Notes under the pieces: model-generated
What the model saw: the letters and a program-made list of their open reading frames with translations, nothing else
The model's database searches: none
What the model was told of the DNA's origin: nothing
Translations under genes and position numbers: made by a program
Shown: positions 33,012-42,479 of the stretch, in pieces
Layout of the letters: each line of letters opens with the position of its first letter
How positions within the stretch are numbered: the stretch's first letter is position 1
Source of the DNA: Cryobacterium sp. SO2
Lineage (GTDB): Bacteria; Actinomycetota; Actinomycetes; Actinomycetales; Microbacteriaceae
Assembly (NCBI RefSeq): GCF_026151165.2
Contig: NZ_CP117849.1
Location: 3,100,001 to 3,164,000, forward strand
Length of the DNA stretch: 64,000 bases
Reading direction: 5' to 3'

Positions 33012-33106
33012 GCCACACACCCTATCCGCCTGGTATGTCTGCCTGGCGGGCACGGTGGTGGCGTGACTGTCACCTTGAGATTGTGTTCAGTTGTTCGACG
33101 CGTGGT

Positions 33107-33310
33107 TTAAGCCGGGCGAACCGACTCGGCCTGCGGACCCTTGGCTCCGGTACCGAGTTCGAAGATGACGTGCTGGCCTTCTTCGAGAACCTTGTAGCCG
33201 TGCATGTCGATGGCGGAATAGTGGACGAAGACGTCCTGCCCACCTCCATCAACAGTGATGAAGCCGAAACCCTTTTCAGCGTTGAACCATTTGACGGTTC
33301 CGTTCGCCAT
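33107..33310 (-). CDS. cspA: Cold-shock protein CspA
   Basis: A 67-residue cold-shock protein with RNP1 KGFGFITV and RNP2 DVFVHYSAI, the normal length for the family. It is an RNA chaperone that melts secondary structure in the cold. GGGGAG precedes ATG 33310. The 225 nt upstream hold a strong hairpin and no gene, consistent with the long regulated 5' leader typical of csp mRNAs. Confidence 0.97.
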   Translation of the reverse strand: MANGTVKWFNAEKGFGFITVDGGGQDVFVHYSAIDMHGYKVLEEGQHVIFELGTGAKGPQAESVRPA

Positions 33311-33402
33311 GTGAAACTCCCCTATTGCAGTGTTGTAGAACGGCACTCACCCGTTGGTGTTACCGGGCCTGGCGCAGAAGCTGCGTCCACCGTCTGTGAA
33401 AG

Positions 33403-33425
33403 AGCGCTCTCAGACCGAGAGCGCT
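33403..33425 (-). promoter_or_regulatory. 5' leader hairpin of cspA
   Basis: AGCGCTCTC, loop AGACC, GAGAGCGCT: a perfect 9-bp stem about 95 nt before the cspA start. It could be a cold-responsive leader element or the terminator of the upstream LytR_C gene; no T-run follows on the minus strand. Confidence 0.45.
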
Positions 33426-33534
33426 ACGCACATAAAATGAGCGACCACTGCAGATAATAGTGATGGCCGCAAAGTTCAATAGGGGGTTGACTGACGGGCC
33501 TGATCCCAGTACAAAAACGCGATGTGTGGGCCGG

Positions 33535-34095
33535 TTAGCCGGCCGGCACCACGTAATCGGTTCCGACCACGACGGTCAAGGTGGCGCCTGTGCCCGCGAA
33601 GTCGTCGGAGAGCAGCACCGCCGAACCGGGCAGCAGGGCCGCCACACCGCGAGCAGCGCCTTCCTGGGTGGCATCCGAGTAGTAGACAGTCGTCGTGACG
33701 ACGTCCTCGGTGTCCGCGTTGCTCATAGTGCCCACGGTCCAGCCGGCGCCCGTGAGCAGGTCGCCCACCGAACGGGCCACGCCAGTGCCCGCGGTGCCGT
33801 TGAGCACCGTGACACTCGCACTGGGGTCAGTCGTGGGTTCCGCCGTGGGCACAGCCTCCACCGTGGGCGTCGCGCTGGCGGTCGCCGCCTCGATGCCGGG
33901 AATCGTGAAATTGAGCCGGTTGTTCAGCACCGACAGGCCGACGGCGCCCAGCGCGATGAGCACGGCCGTGGCAGCCAGAGCCCACCAGAATGCCACCCAG
34001 CGGTGCCCCTTCTTGGCGGGAGCCCGGTGCGCCCCCACGCGATCCAGATGGTGCGGCAGGTCGTCGAAGCGGTCTTTCGGGTACGAAGTGGGCAT
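33535..34095 (-). CDS. LytR C-terminal domain protein
   Basis: A 186-residue membrane-anchored protein: cytoplasmic basic N-terminus, one helix (about 34-55), Thr/Ala/Pro-rich linker, then a LytR_C domain (SVTVLNGTAGTGVARSVGDL, TTVYYSD). These domains bind or modify wall glycopolymers; the catalytic LCP domain is absent. It lies 50 nt after DUF3263 on the same strand. Confidence 0.9.
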   Translation of the reverse strand: MPTSYPKDRFDDLPHHLDRVGAHRAPAKKGHRWVAFWWALAATAVLIALGAVGLSVLNNRLNFTIPGIEAATASATPTVEAVPTAEPTTDPSASVTVLNGTAGTGVARSVGDLLTGAGWTVGTMSNADTEDVVTTTVYYSDATQEGAARGVAALLPGSAVLLSDDFAGTGATLTVVVGTDYVVPAG

Positions 34096-34145
34096 CGTCA
34101 GTCTGGTTCGATCCTCGGTTGGCTGAACACGCGGCAGGGGGTTTC

Positions 34146-34445
34146 CTACTCGATGGGGCGGATGGCCCGGCGCGACCGGGCCTGCGCTCTGGCCTCACGC
34201 ATCCGCTGCAGGCGTTTGACCAGCATGGGATCGTGGGCAAGGGCGAGCGGGGAGTCGAGCAAGGCACCCAATACTTGATAGTACCGGGCGGCCGACAGGC
34301 CGAACTCAGAGCGGATGGCCTGTTCCTTGGCACCCGGGTGCGACCACCAGCGGCTTTCGAACGCGAGGACCGCCTCGTCGCGCGGTGCGAGCGCGCGGGC
34401 TGCGCCCTCGTCCCGTTCGCTCTCGTCGTGCCCGCTGGTCGCCAT
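34146..34445 (-). CDS. DUF3263 protein
   Basis: A 99-residue protein with the DUF3263 core (LAFESRWWSHPGAKEQAIR, GLSAARYYQVLGALLDSPLA), a helix-turn-helix-like domain of unknown role. AGGA lies 8 nt before ATG 34445; ATG 34454 is less well placed. It is co-oriented with LytR_C downstream and divergent from msrB. Confidence 0.9.
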   Translation of the reverse strand: MATSGHDESERDEGAARALAPRDEAVLAFESRWWSHPGAKEQAIRSEFGLSAARYYQVLGALLDSPLALAHDPMLVKRLQRMREARAQARSRRAIRPIE

Positions 34446-34640
34446 ACGCGTCATCCTATTTGCCGGGGACTGGGTTTTCGCTGACCTGGGCCGCCTGTCG
34501 CGGCCCGCGCCCGGTACGGTCGACAGTGGGAATCTGCTGAACGCCACCGGATGCCCGGGTCTCGGGAATGCCAGGGCCGCCAGGCGAGTTTAAGCTGGAG
34601 GCAGTCGCCCGCCGCACGAGAAGTATCGAAAGGACGCACC

Positions 34641-35042
34641 ATGGACTACGAGGTCACCAAGTCTGACGCCGAATGGAAGGCCGAGCTTTCCCCCGAGCAG
34701 TACGCAGTGCTGCGCGGCGCGGCCACCGAACGCGCCTGGACCGGCGAGCTGCTCGACGAGGGCCGGTCCGGTGTGTACACCTGTGGCGCCTGCAACGCCG
34801 AGCTGTTCAAGAGCGGCACGAAGTTCGACTCCGGCTGCGGCTGGCCGAGCTTCTACGAATCCGTCCGCCCGGAGGCCGTAGAACTCATCGAGGACCGCTC
34901 CCTCGGCGTCGTGCGCACCGAGGTGCGCTGCGCCGCCTGCGGATCGCACCTGGGCCACGTCTTCGACGACGGCTTCGGCACGCCGACCGGCGACAGGTAC
35001 TGCATGAACTCGATCTCGCTCAACTTCACCCCCGTCGACTAA
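34641..35042 (+). CDS. msrB: Peptide-methionine (R)-S-oxide reductase
   Basis: A 133-residue MsrB. Zinc cysteines Cys48, Cys51, Cys97 and Cys100 are present, and the catalytic Cys121 is in RYCMNSISL. It reduces methionine-R-sulfoxide in proteins using thioredoxin and protects against oxidation. AAAGGA precedes ATG 34641. The nitroreductase gene follows after 2 nt. Confidence 0.96.
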   Translation: MDYEVTKSDAEWKAELSPEQYAVLRGAATERAWTGELLDEGRSGVYTCGACNAELFKSGTKFDSGCGWPSFYESVRPEAVELIEDRSLGVVRTEVRCAACGSHLGHVFDDGFGTPTGDRYCMNSISLNFTPVD

Positions 35043-35044
35043 CG

Positions 35045-35602
35045 GTGGGGTCGCCCCTCCTCGACGCCATCGGCGCGCGCCGGTCGTACTCCGTGGTCAC
35101 CGCGGATGCGCCCGGCCGGGCCGAGTTGCTGCCCCTGGTGCAGGCGGCCGCCCGCGCCGCCGACCATGGGGCGCTGCGGCCCTGGCGGCTGATCGAGCTG
35201 CGCGGCGAGGCCAGGGCCGCGCTCGGGGACGCCTTCGTGGCCTCCGCGGGCCTGGACGGACCTGCCGCGGCGAAGCTCGCGGCCAAACCACTGCGGGCCT
35301 CGCTGCTGATCGCCGTGGTGGCCAGCCGTCGGTCCAGCGACAAGGTGCCGCACTGGGAACAGGACGCGGCCGCCGCCGGCGTTGCCCACCTGCTCAGCCT
35401 GCTCCTCGAGGACGCGGGCTGGGGAGTCATGTGGCGCACCGGTGCGCATACCCGCACCGGACCGGTGCGCCGCGTGCACGGGCTGGCCGACTCCGAGGAA
35501 CTTCTGGGCTGGCTTTACGTGGGCGGCATCCCCGACACCGCCAAGCCCGCGGTGCGGCCGCCCCTCACTCCCACCGACTTCCTCACGTCCCTCCCGCTCT
35601 AA
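35045..35602 (+). CDS. Nitroreductase-family protein
   Basis: A 185-residue flavin-binding fold: IGARRSYSV at the start, ALRPWRLIEL, a GWGVMWRTGAHT segment and WLYVGGIPDT near the end, all typical of the family. Members reduce nitro compounds or quinones with NAD(P)H and FMN. GTG 35045 starts 2 nt after the msrB stop and has no Shine-Dalgarno, so it is likely translated by coupling with msrB. The pair suggests an oxidative or electrophile stress role. Confidence 0.88.
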   Translation: MGSPLLDAIGARRSYSVVTADAPGRAELLPLVQAAARAADHGALRPWRLIELRGEARAALGDAFVASAGLDGPAAAKLAAKPLRASLLIAVVASRRSSDKVPHWEQDAAAAGVAHLLSLLLEDAGWGVMWRTGAHTRTGPVRRVHGLADSEELLGWLYVGGIPDTAKPAVRPPLTPTDFLTSLPL

Positions 35603-35610
35603 CCGCGCCA

Positions 35611-35678
35611 CAACTGGTCCCCGTGCGGACAAGTGCGCCCGGCGCACCGGGCGCACTTGACCGCTTCGGCACCAGTTG
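35611..35678. terminator. Long intergenic palindrome, bidirectional
   Basis: CAACTGGT (35611-35618) pairs with ACCAGTTG (35671-35678). Inside, CAAGTGCGCCCGG and CCGGGCGCACTTG form a perfect 13-bp stem over a 4-nt loop (35630-35659). It lies between the convergent nitroreductase and SDR genes. It shares GTGCGGACAAGT with the palindrome at 12409. Confidence 0.7.
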
Positions 35679-35695
35679 GGCCGGGGTGAGGCGGG

Positions 35696-36670
35696 CTAGG
35701 CGAAGGCGTTCACTCCGGTGAGCTCGGCCGAGAATGCCCAGAGCCGAGCAGCCGCATCCGGATCGACGGCGTGCGGGTTCACCCCGCGGATGCGCGCGGT
35801 CGCCGATCCGACCTCGGTCGGCTCGGCGATGTCGCAGTCCTCGCAGTACACCCCGCCCATCCCGTCCAGCATCGGCGACGTGGCCGCCCAGGTGGACGTC
35901 GCCGCCCCCTGCTCGGCCGACTTGAACTGGGCGTTGACGACGCCGTCCTCGGTCATCCAGCCCGACGCCACCATCTCCTCGCGCGGCAGGTGGCGCTGCA
36001 GCTCGGTCATGATGCCGCCGGGGTGCACGGCGAAGGCACGCACCCCGAAGTCGGCGCCACGGGCATCCAGCTGCACAGCGAACAGGCTGTTGGCGGTCTT
36101 GGCCTGACCGTACGCCTGCCACTTGTCGTAGCCGGAGGTGAAGTTCGGGTCGTCGAAGCGGATGCCGCTGAGCTTGTGCCCCGTCGACGACAGGGCAACG
36201 ACCCGGGCGCCTTCGGCGGCCACGAGCGCGGGCCAGAGCAGGTTGGTGAGCACGTAGTGGCCGAGGTGGTTGGTGGCGAACTGAGACTCCCAGCCGTCGC
36301 CGACCCTGGCCTCTGGGGACGCCATGATCGCGGCATTGTTGATCAGGATGTCCAGGCTGCGCCCGGTGGCCAGGAAGCGCTCGGCGAACGCGCGCACGCT
36401 CACAAGGTCGGCCAGGTCGAGGGTCTCGACCTCCACCGCGGCCAGGCCGCGCGCGTCCAGGGCGGCCCAAGCCACCTCGGGGCGCCTGGCCGGCACGATC
36501 ACCTGGGCGCCGGCCGCGGCGAGCGCCGCGACGGTCTCGATGCCAAGGCCGGAATAGCCGCCGGTGACGATGGCGGTCTTGCCGCTCAGGTCGATGCCCT
36601 CGAGCACCTCGGTCGCGGTGGACGCCGCACTGAATCCGGTCGCCAGTCTGTGCTGCGGTGTTGTAGTCAT
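35696..36670 (-). CDS. Short-chain dehydrogenase/reductase
   Basis: A 324-residue SDR close to the oxidoreductase/retinol-dehydrogenase-like group: nucleotide loop TGGYSGLGIE, NNAAIMASPE, catalytic Ser in ALSSTGHKLS and the YGQAK active-site Tyr/Lys pair. The substrate is unknown. ATG 36670 follows a TACGCT box by exactly 6 nt, with no Shine-Dalgarno. Confidence 0.93.
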   Translation of the reverse strand: MTTTPQHRLATGFSAASTATEVLEGIDLSGKTAIVTGGYSGLGIETVAALAAAGAQVIVPARRPEVAWAALDARGLAAVEVETLDLADLVSVRAFAERFLATGRSLDILINNAAIMASPEARVGDGWESQFATNHLGHYVLTNLLWPALVAAEGARVVALSSTGHKLSGIRFDDPNFTSGYDKWQAYGQAKTANSLFAVQLDARGADFGVRAFAVHPGGIMTELQRHLPREEMVASGWMTEDGVVNAQFKSAEQGAATSTWAATSPMLDGMGGVYCEDCDIAEPTEVGSATARIRGVNPHAVDPDAAARLWAFSAELTGVNAFA

Positions 36671-36676
36671 CACTCC

Positions 36677-36682
36677 AGCGTA
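36677..36682 (-). promoter_or_regulatory. Leaderless -10 box of the SDR gene
   Basis: TACGCT on the minus strand, exactly six bases before ATG 36670. Inference from spacing. Confidence 0.45.
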
Positions 36683-36744
36683 CGCTCGGCGCCGCCCGTG
36701 CCGGTGAGGCCGCGAGCAGGAGCCGAGGCCGGGCACCGCACGGG

Positions 36745-37368
36745 CTACTCGGAGAGGGTCTCGACCCGGTCGCCCGGTCCGATCTCACGCACGACGCGGG
36801 CCGGGTTACCGGCGGCGATCACCCCCGGCGGCACGTCGCGAGTGACCACAGACCCGGCGCCGATGATGCTGCCGGCCCCGATCGTGACGCCCGGGCAGAC
36901 GACGACATTGCCGCCCAACCAGACGTCGTCCTCGATCACGATCGGCGCCACCCGCTCGTAGCCGGCCCTGCGCTCGGTCACGTCGATGGCGTGGCTCGGG
37001 GTGTACAGGCGCACGCTCGGCCCGACCAGCACGTTGGCGCCGATGGTGATCTCGCCGCCGCCGAGCGTGAGGAAGTCGGCGTTGATGAAGGTGTTCGCCC
37101 CGACGTGCAGCCGCGAGCCGTAATCCAGGTACATCGGCGGGCGGAAATCGGCGCCCTCGCCGACACTGCCGAGCAGGTCGACGAAGAGGGCGTGGGCCGC
37201 GGCGCGATCGTCGTCGTACAGCGCGGTGATCTGCCGGCAGGTGCGCTGGGTGGTCGTCGTCAGCTCGGCGAGCTCCGGACCGGCGCGGTACCGGTACCAG
37301 TCACCGGCCACCATCTTGTCGAACTCCGAGCGGGCGGCATCCTCTGGGATTTTGTTGTCTGTAACCAC
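36745..37368 (-). CDS. Maltose/galactoside O-acetyltransferase-type enzyme
   Basis: A 207-residue acetyltransferase: N-terminal Mac domain (MVAGDWYRYRAGPELAEL) followed by left-handed beta-helix hexapeptide repeats and the family segments NADFLTLGGGEITIG, PSHAID, GGNVVVCPGV and AGNPARVV. It transfers acetyl from acetyl-CoA to a sugar. GTG 37368 is chosen because the residues before Met at 37314 belong to the Mac domain. Confidence 0.92.
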   Translation of the reverse strand: MVTDNKIPEDAARSEFDKMVAGDWYRYRAGPELAELTTTTQRTCRQITALYDDDRAAAHALFVDLLGSVGEGADFRPPMYLDYGSRLHVGANTFINADFLTLGGGEITIGANVLVGPSVRLYTPSHAIDVTERRAGYERVAPIVIEDDVWLGGNVVVCPGVTIGAGSIIGAGSVVTRDVPPGVIAAGNPARVVREIGPGDRVETLSE

Positions 37369-37521
37369 AAACTCGAGCGTAGTGCCTGCGGGCCGAAGCC
37401 GCACCCTTGCGCCGATCCCGGCCCGGGGCCAGCGTGGGCACCAACTCCGGCACGCACCGACGAACGAGCAGCACTGACCAGCAGCACCGACCACGCAGCA
37501 CCGACAGTGGAGGCCAGCGAC

Positions 37522-38889
37522 ATGCACGCACCCCCCGATCCGCCGGCGGCTGCACCCGCCGGCGCGGCAACGGATCCGCTCGCGATCCTCCGCTCGAAGG
37601 GCTATCTGCGGATACTGGTGCTGTCCGGCGTCATCGGCGTGCCGGTGTCCATCGTCGCGTACGGGTTCCTTGCCCTGGTGGCCTGGCTGCAGGACTACCT
37701 CTTCACCGAGCTGCCCGGTGTCCTCGGTTTCGCCGAGGTCCCGATCTGGTGGCCGGCTCCCCTGCTCGCCCTCTCCGGCCTGCTGGTGGCGCTCAGCATC
37801 CGGTACCTGCCCGGCACCAGCGGCCACCCGCCGTCCGAGGGGTTCAAGGCCGGCGGCTTCCCCCAGCCGCGGGAGCTGGCGGGCGTGGCGTTGGCGGCCC
37901 TCGCCACACTGGCCCTCGGCGCGGTCCTGGGCCCTGAGGCTCCCCTGATCGCGCTCGGCGGCGGCCTGGGCGCGCTCGCGATCCTCCTCGTCAAGAAGGA
38001 TTCCCCACCCACCGCGGTCGCCGTGATCGCGTCGGCGGGAAGTTTCGCCGCCGTCAGCACCCTGCTCGGATCCCCCCTGCTCGGCGCCTTCCTGCTGATG
38101 GAAGCATCCGGGCTCGGCGGGGCAATGCTCGGGGTGGGCCTGCTGCCGGGACTGCTCGCCGCCGGGATCGGCTCCCTGGTCTTCGTCGGACTGGATTCCT
38201 GGACCGGCCTGGGCACCTTCTCCCTCGCGATCCCCAACTTGCCGTCGTTCAGCACGCCGACGGTGGCCATGTTCCTCTGGGCCCTGGCGCTCGGGGTCGT
38301 CTGCCCGTTCGTGGCCTGGGGCATCAAGGCGCTCGCCCGCACCGTGCGCCCGTCGGTGCGCTCCCACCGGCTGATCGTGACCCCCCTGCTCGGCCTCCTG
38401 GTGGCCGGCCTGGCCATCGTGTTCGCCCAGGTCACCGGCGAGGACACCGCTCAGGTGCTTTTCTCCGGCCAGGACACCCTGCCGGCACTCGTCACCGACG
38501 GCGCCTCCTGGCCGCTCGGCGCCGTCGCCCTGCTGGTCGTCTGCAAGTCGCTGGCCTACGGCCTGTCGCTGAGCGGATTCCGCGGCGGACCGGTCTTCCC
38601 GGCCATGTTCATCGGGGCCGCCATCGGCGTCGCCGCGTCGCACCTTCCGGGCATGGCCCTCGTACCCGCGCTGGGCGTCGGCATCGGTGCCATGTGTGTG
38701 TCGATGCTGCGGCTGCCGCTCACCAGCGTGCTGCTGGCCACGGTGCTGCTCACCAGCGACGCCTACGCAGTGATGCCCCTCGTGATCGTCACCGTGGTCG
38801 TCGCGCACGTGCTCACCGGCCGGCTCCCTGAACCCCCTGGCCGGGCAGTGGGCCGGAGGCTGCCGGCCATCGGCCCGAAGTCACCGTAG
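37522..38889 (+). CDS. ClC-family chloride channel/antiporter
   Basis: A 455-residue membrane protein with about ten to twelve hydrophobic segments. Family signatures are visible: LGPEAPLIALGGG (the GREGP loop), GSPLLGAFL, and GFRGGPVFPAMFIG (GxFxP). It moves chloride, probably as a Cl-/H+ exchanger. GGAGG lies 8 nt before ATG 37522. It is divergent from the acetyltransferase. Confidence 0.93.
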   Translation: MHAPPDPPAAAPAGAATDPLAILRSKGYLRILVLSGVIGVPVSIVAYGFLALVAWLQDYLFTELPGVLGFAEVPIWWPAPLLALSGLLVALSIRYLPGTSGHPPSEGFKAGGFPQPRELAGVALAALATLALGAVLGPEAPLIALGGGLGALAILLVKKDSPPTAVAVIASAGSFAAVSTLLGSPLLGAFLLMEASGLGGAMLGVGLLPGLLAAGIGSLVFVGLDSWTGLGTFSLAIPNLPSFSTPTVAMFLWALALGVVCPFVAWGIKALARTVRPSVRSHRLIVTPLLGLLVAGLAIVFAQVTGEDTAQVLFSGQDTLPALVTDGASWPLGAVALLVVCKSLAYGLSLSGFRGGPVFPAMFIGAAIGVAASHLPGMALVPALGVGIGAMCVSMLRLPLTSVLLATVLLTSDAYAVMPLVIVTVVVAHVLTGRLPEPPGRAVGRRLPAIGPKSP

Positions 38890-38910
38890 CCCGGCATCCG
38901 CCCGGCGTTG

Positions 38911-39405
38911 TCACCGTGCGTCCCAGAACCCCCGGTGCACCTCGGCCGCCACCTCGATGAGGGCGGGGCCGGCCACGATCACGGTGTTGCCGCCGCGGGC
39001 GAAGACGTCCCGGCAGGGCAGGTCCAGGGTCGGCTCGCCATCCTGTTCCGGCACCATGGCCGCGAGCATCTGCTCGGGCAGCGCATAGGCCACCCGGCCG
39101 ATCCCGGCCCAGTAGACCGCTCCGGCGCACATCACGCACGGTTCGGTGCTCGTGTACAGCGTGCTGGTGCGCAGGTCTTCCTTCGAGAGCCGGGCGCTGG
39201 CCAGCCGCACCAGGTTGGTCTCGGCGTGGCCCGTGGGGTCGTTCGCGGTGACCACGCTGTTCTCAGCCTCGAGCACCGTGCCGTCCGCGGTGACGAGGAT
39301 GGCGCCGAACGGGTGGTTGCCGCCGGATCGCGCCCGGTGGGCCACGGCGATGGCCCGCTCGAGATAGGTCTCGTCGTGGGCGGAGATGCTCGTCAGGTCG
39401 GTCAT
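38911..39405 (-). CDS. Nucleoside deaminase (CDA superfamily)
   Basis: A 164-residue zinc deaminase of the TadA/guanine deaminase type. The zinc site is GHAETNL and PCVMCAGA; the catalytic Glu is in HAE. It deaminates a purine or pyrimidine base, or acts on a nucleoside. The gene lies 23 nt after the DUF1905 gene on the same strand and is probably in its transcript. Confidence 0.92.
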   Translation of the reverse strand: MTDLTSISAHDETYLERAIAVAHRARSGGNHPFGAILVTADGTVLEAENSVVTANDPTGHAETNLVRLASARLSKEDLRTSTLYTSTEPCVMCAGAVYWAGIGRVAYALPEQMLAAMVPEQDGEPTLDLPCRDVFARGGNTVIVAGPALIEVAAEVHRGFWDAR

Positions 39406-39428
39406 GGCGTGCCCGTGTGCCGTCGGTC

Positions 39429-39710
39429 TCAGCTGAGCCGCTGCAGCAGCTGCACGGTCACGTTGTCGCCGGCGGCGCCCTTGCCGATGAGCGTGCAGAT
39501 GGCCTTCCGCAATGGCAGCCAGTGCGGGCCGGTGCCGGAGGGCATCAGGGTCGCCGCGAAGGCGTGTCCGTCGATTGCGCCCTCGACCTTGGCGGCCCGT
39601 CGGGTGCCGAGGAGTTCGGCGGAGCCCGGCACGGTGACGAAGGTCTGGAACGCACCATCCTTCTCGATCGGCGCGGTGAAGGTGTAGTCCAAGGGGATGG
39701 GCGTTGGCAT
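39429..39710 (-). CDS. DUF1905 protein
   Basis: A 93-residue beta-barrel protein of the DUF1905 family (DYTFTAPIEKDG..FVTVPGSAELLG, VEGAIDGHAFAATLMP, GDNVTVQL). The function is unknown. GAGGAGC precedes ATG 39710. It leads the deaminase gene on the same strand. Confidence 0.88.
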   Translation of the reverse strand: MPTPIPLDYTFTAPIEKDGAFQTFVTVPGSAELLGTRRAAKVEGAIDGHAFAATLMPSGTGPHWLPLRKAICTLIGKGAAGDNVTVQLLQRLS

Positions 39711-39816
39711 CGGGCTCCTCGATAGTGGCTGGCCAGACCAACGTTGCCGGTCCCGGTGCGGGAAGTCAACCACGAGCGCAGCACGCCGCAGGGTCGGATG
39801 GTCCGGTCACAAAGAA

Positions 39817-39847
39817 AACCCCTACATCCCGGTCGGGAGTAGGGGTT
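39817..39847 (-). terminator. Terminator of tRNA-Thr
   Basis: On the minus strand AACCCCTAC and GTAGGGGTT form a 9-bp stem over a 13-nt loop, followed by TTTTCTTTG, just downstream of the tRNA. Confidence 0.85.
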
Positions 39848-39852
39848 CAGAG

Positions 39853-39925
39853 GGCCGGCCACGGGACTTGAACCCGTAACCCCCACTTTACAAGAGTGGT
39901 GCGCTACCAATTGCGCCAGGCCGGC
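39853..39925 (-). tRNA. tRNA-Thr (TGT anticodon)
   Basis: Read on the minus strand, GCCGGCC pairs with GGCCGGC; D arm GCGC...GCGC; anticodon loop CTTGTAA gives TGT (reads ACA); T arm has TTCAAGT. No CCA is encoded; the base at the discriminator position is C, which is unusual for Thr. Confidence 0.94.
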
Positions 39926-40028
39926 ATGAGGCTAATGATGCGCCTCGAGCATTCATCCTAAATCACGCGGGCACCCGCCCGCGACGGAATCCGCACTCGA
40001 CCGGCCTGGACGGTCGACCGGCGCCGCG

Positions 40029-40943
40029 TTATCCGGCGGTGGTCGGGGTGGGGGTCGGCGTGGCCGTCGAGTACGTTTCGCTGGCCGCCTGCAGCACGAA
40101 CGCTGCGAATTCCTTGGGGTCGTCGAGCGCGCCGACGTACTGCTTGCCGTTCACGAGCACCGTGGGGGTGCCGGTGATGGCTTTGAGCGAGGAATTCGGG
40201 ATGGGCCCGCTGAGGGCGCGGTCGGTCGATGCCTTCACCCAGGACTTGAAGGTGGTCTCGTCGATGCACTCGTTGATGGCCGCCAGGCCGGTCGACACAC
40301 CCGAACTTTTCACGAGGGCCTTGAGGTCGTCGTCGCTGAGCCCGGCGGTGCCCTCCACCGGCTGGTCGGCGAACAGGGCCGTGTTGAAGGCGAAGAAGTC
40401 GTCCGGGGAGGTGTTCGCCACGCAGGCGGCAGCGTTCGCCGCGCGCAGCGAGTACTGAGTTCCCGCAGATTTGCTGGTGAGAATCGAGATCGGGTGAATC
40501 TCGAGGGTCGCGGCGCCCGACTCGACCCACTGCGAGATCTGGTCGCTGTTGGTGGTTTCGAAGGTGCCGCAGAACGGGCAGAGATAGTCGAGGTACACGC
40601 GGATGTCCGCGACCTTGCCCGTCCCGTCCGGAGTGGACGGCACCGGGTCGTCGTCGGGCTGAAGCGCGGGGGTGGTCACCGCGGTGAGGCCCTCGCCGAG
40701 GAGCAGGCCGTCGCTGGCCATGTTCCGCGGGCCGGGGCCGGCCGGCTGTATCGAATTCATGATGATCAGAACGATGGCGGTGACCACGGCGATGGTGACG
40801 ACGCCGATACCGCCCTGCAGGAAGACCCGATTGCGGCGATCGCGCTTCTTCTGCTCCACTCGCAGCTGTGCGGCCTTCGTGCGTGCGGCGTCGCGTCGCT
40901 TATTTTTCGAGGGACGAGAGTCGCCTGGGCCGCCAGTTGTCAT
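40029..40943 (-). CDS. DsbA-family thioredoxin-fold protein
   Basis: A 304-residue exported protein: basic cytoplasmic N-terminus, one membrane helix (about 42-63), then a DsbA-like domain with the active site CPFC at 122-125 and the cis-Pro loop ITGTPTVLVNG. It likely forms or shuffles disulfides in exported proteins. The C-terminus is a Thr/Pro tail. It has no obvious operon partner; the ABC ATPase gene is divergent from it. Confidence 0.93.
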   Translation of the reverse strand: MTTGGPGDSRPSKNKRRDAARTKAAQLRVEQKKRDRRNRVFLQGGIGVVTIAVVTAIVLIIMNSIQPAGPGPRNMASDGLLLGEGLTAVTTPALQPDDDPVPSTPDGTGKVADIRVYLDYLCPFCGTFETTNSDQISQWVESGAATLEIHPISILTSKSAGTQYSLRAANAAACVANTSPDDFFAFNTALFADQPVEGTAGLSDDDLKALVKSSGVSTGLAAINECIDETTFKSWVKASTDRALSGPIPNSSLKAITGTPTVLVNGKQYVGALDDPKEFAAFVLQAASETYSTATPTPTPTTAG

Positions 40944-41228
40944 GGATGATCACTCCGAGTTGAGGGGGTGCGCTCACGGATATGCGCGATAGCACTCCAA
41001 ATAGTAGGTCCCCAGTCTGGGAAATGACCAACCGGAGCCGCACAGCCGCCTCACTGCCAACTCACCGGCCGCGCACTGCCGGGAGCGCCGGCCGGATTCA
41101 GCACTCCCCCATCCGCGGCGTGCCATACTAGAAAGGTCTTGCGCTGGTGCTGCACCGGCCGGACGCATAAATCCCATCACAACGGATCGTCCGGCACGTA
41201 CCTGCCGGTGAAGGAGAATAACGAAATA

Positions 41229-42326
<1,098 letters not shown>

Positions 42327-42336
42327 GTTCCCTCAC

Positions 42337-42377
42337 GACAAACTCGACCGCCGGCACTTTCGGCGGTCGAGTTTGTC
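42337..42377 (+). terminator. Terminator of the ABC ATPase gene
   Basis: GACAAACTCGACCGCCG, 7-nt loop, CGGCGGTCGAGTTTGTC: a perfect 17-bp stem directly after the stop codon. No long T-run follows. Confidence 0.85.
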
Positions 42378-42479
42378 ATATCGGCAACCGGTTTCCCCGG
42401 CGCCGTCCTCTGCGCCGCCGAGCCGATTCCGGCCGGGGCGACCTGCGGCCCACGGGCTCTCTCGATAGTTAGGCTCCTC

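Noticed and set aside
36745..38808. 687-residue frame antisense to the ClC channel
   Set aside because: Only the C-terminal 207 residues (acetyltransferase) are supported; the remainder is a Gly/Gln/Arg-rich antisense shadow.
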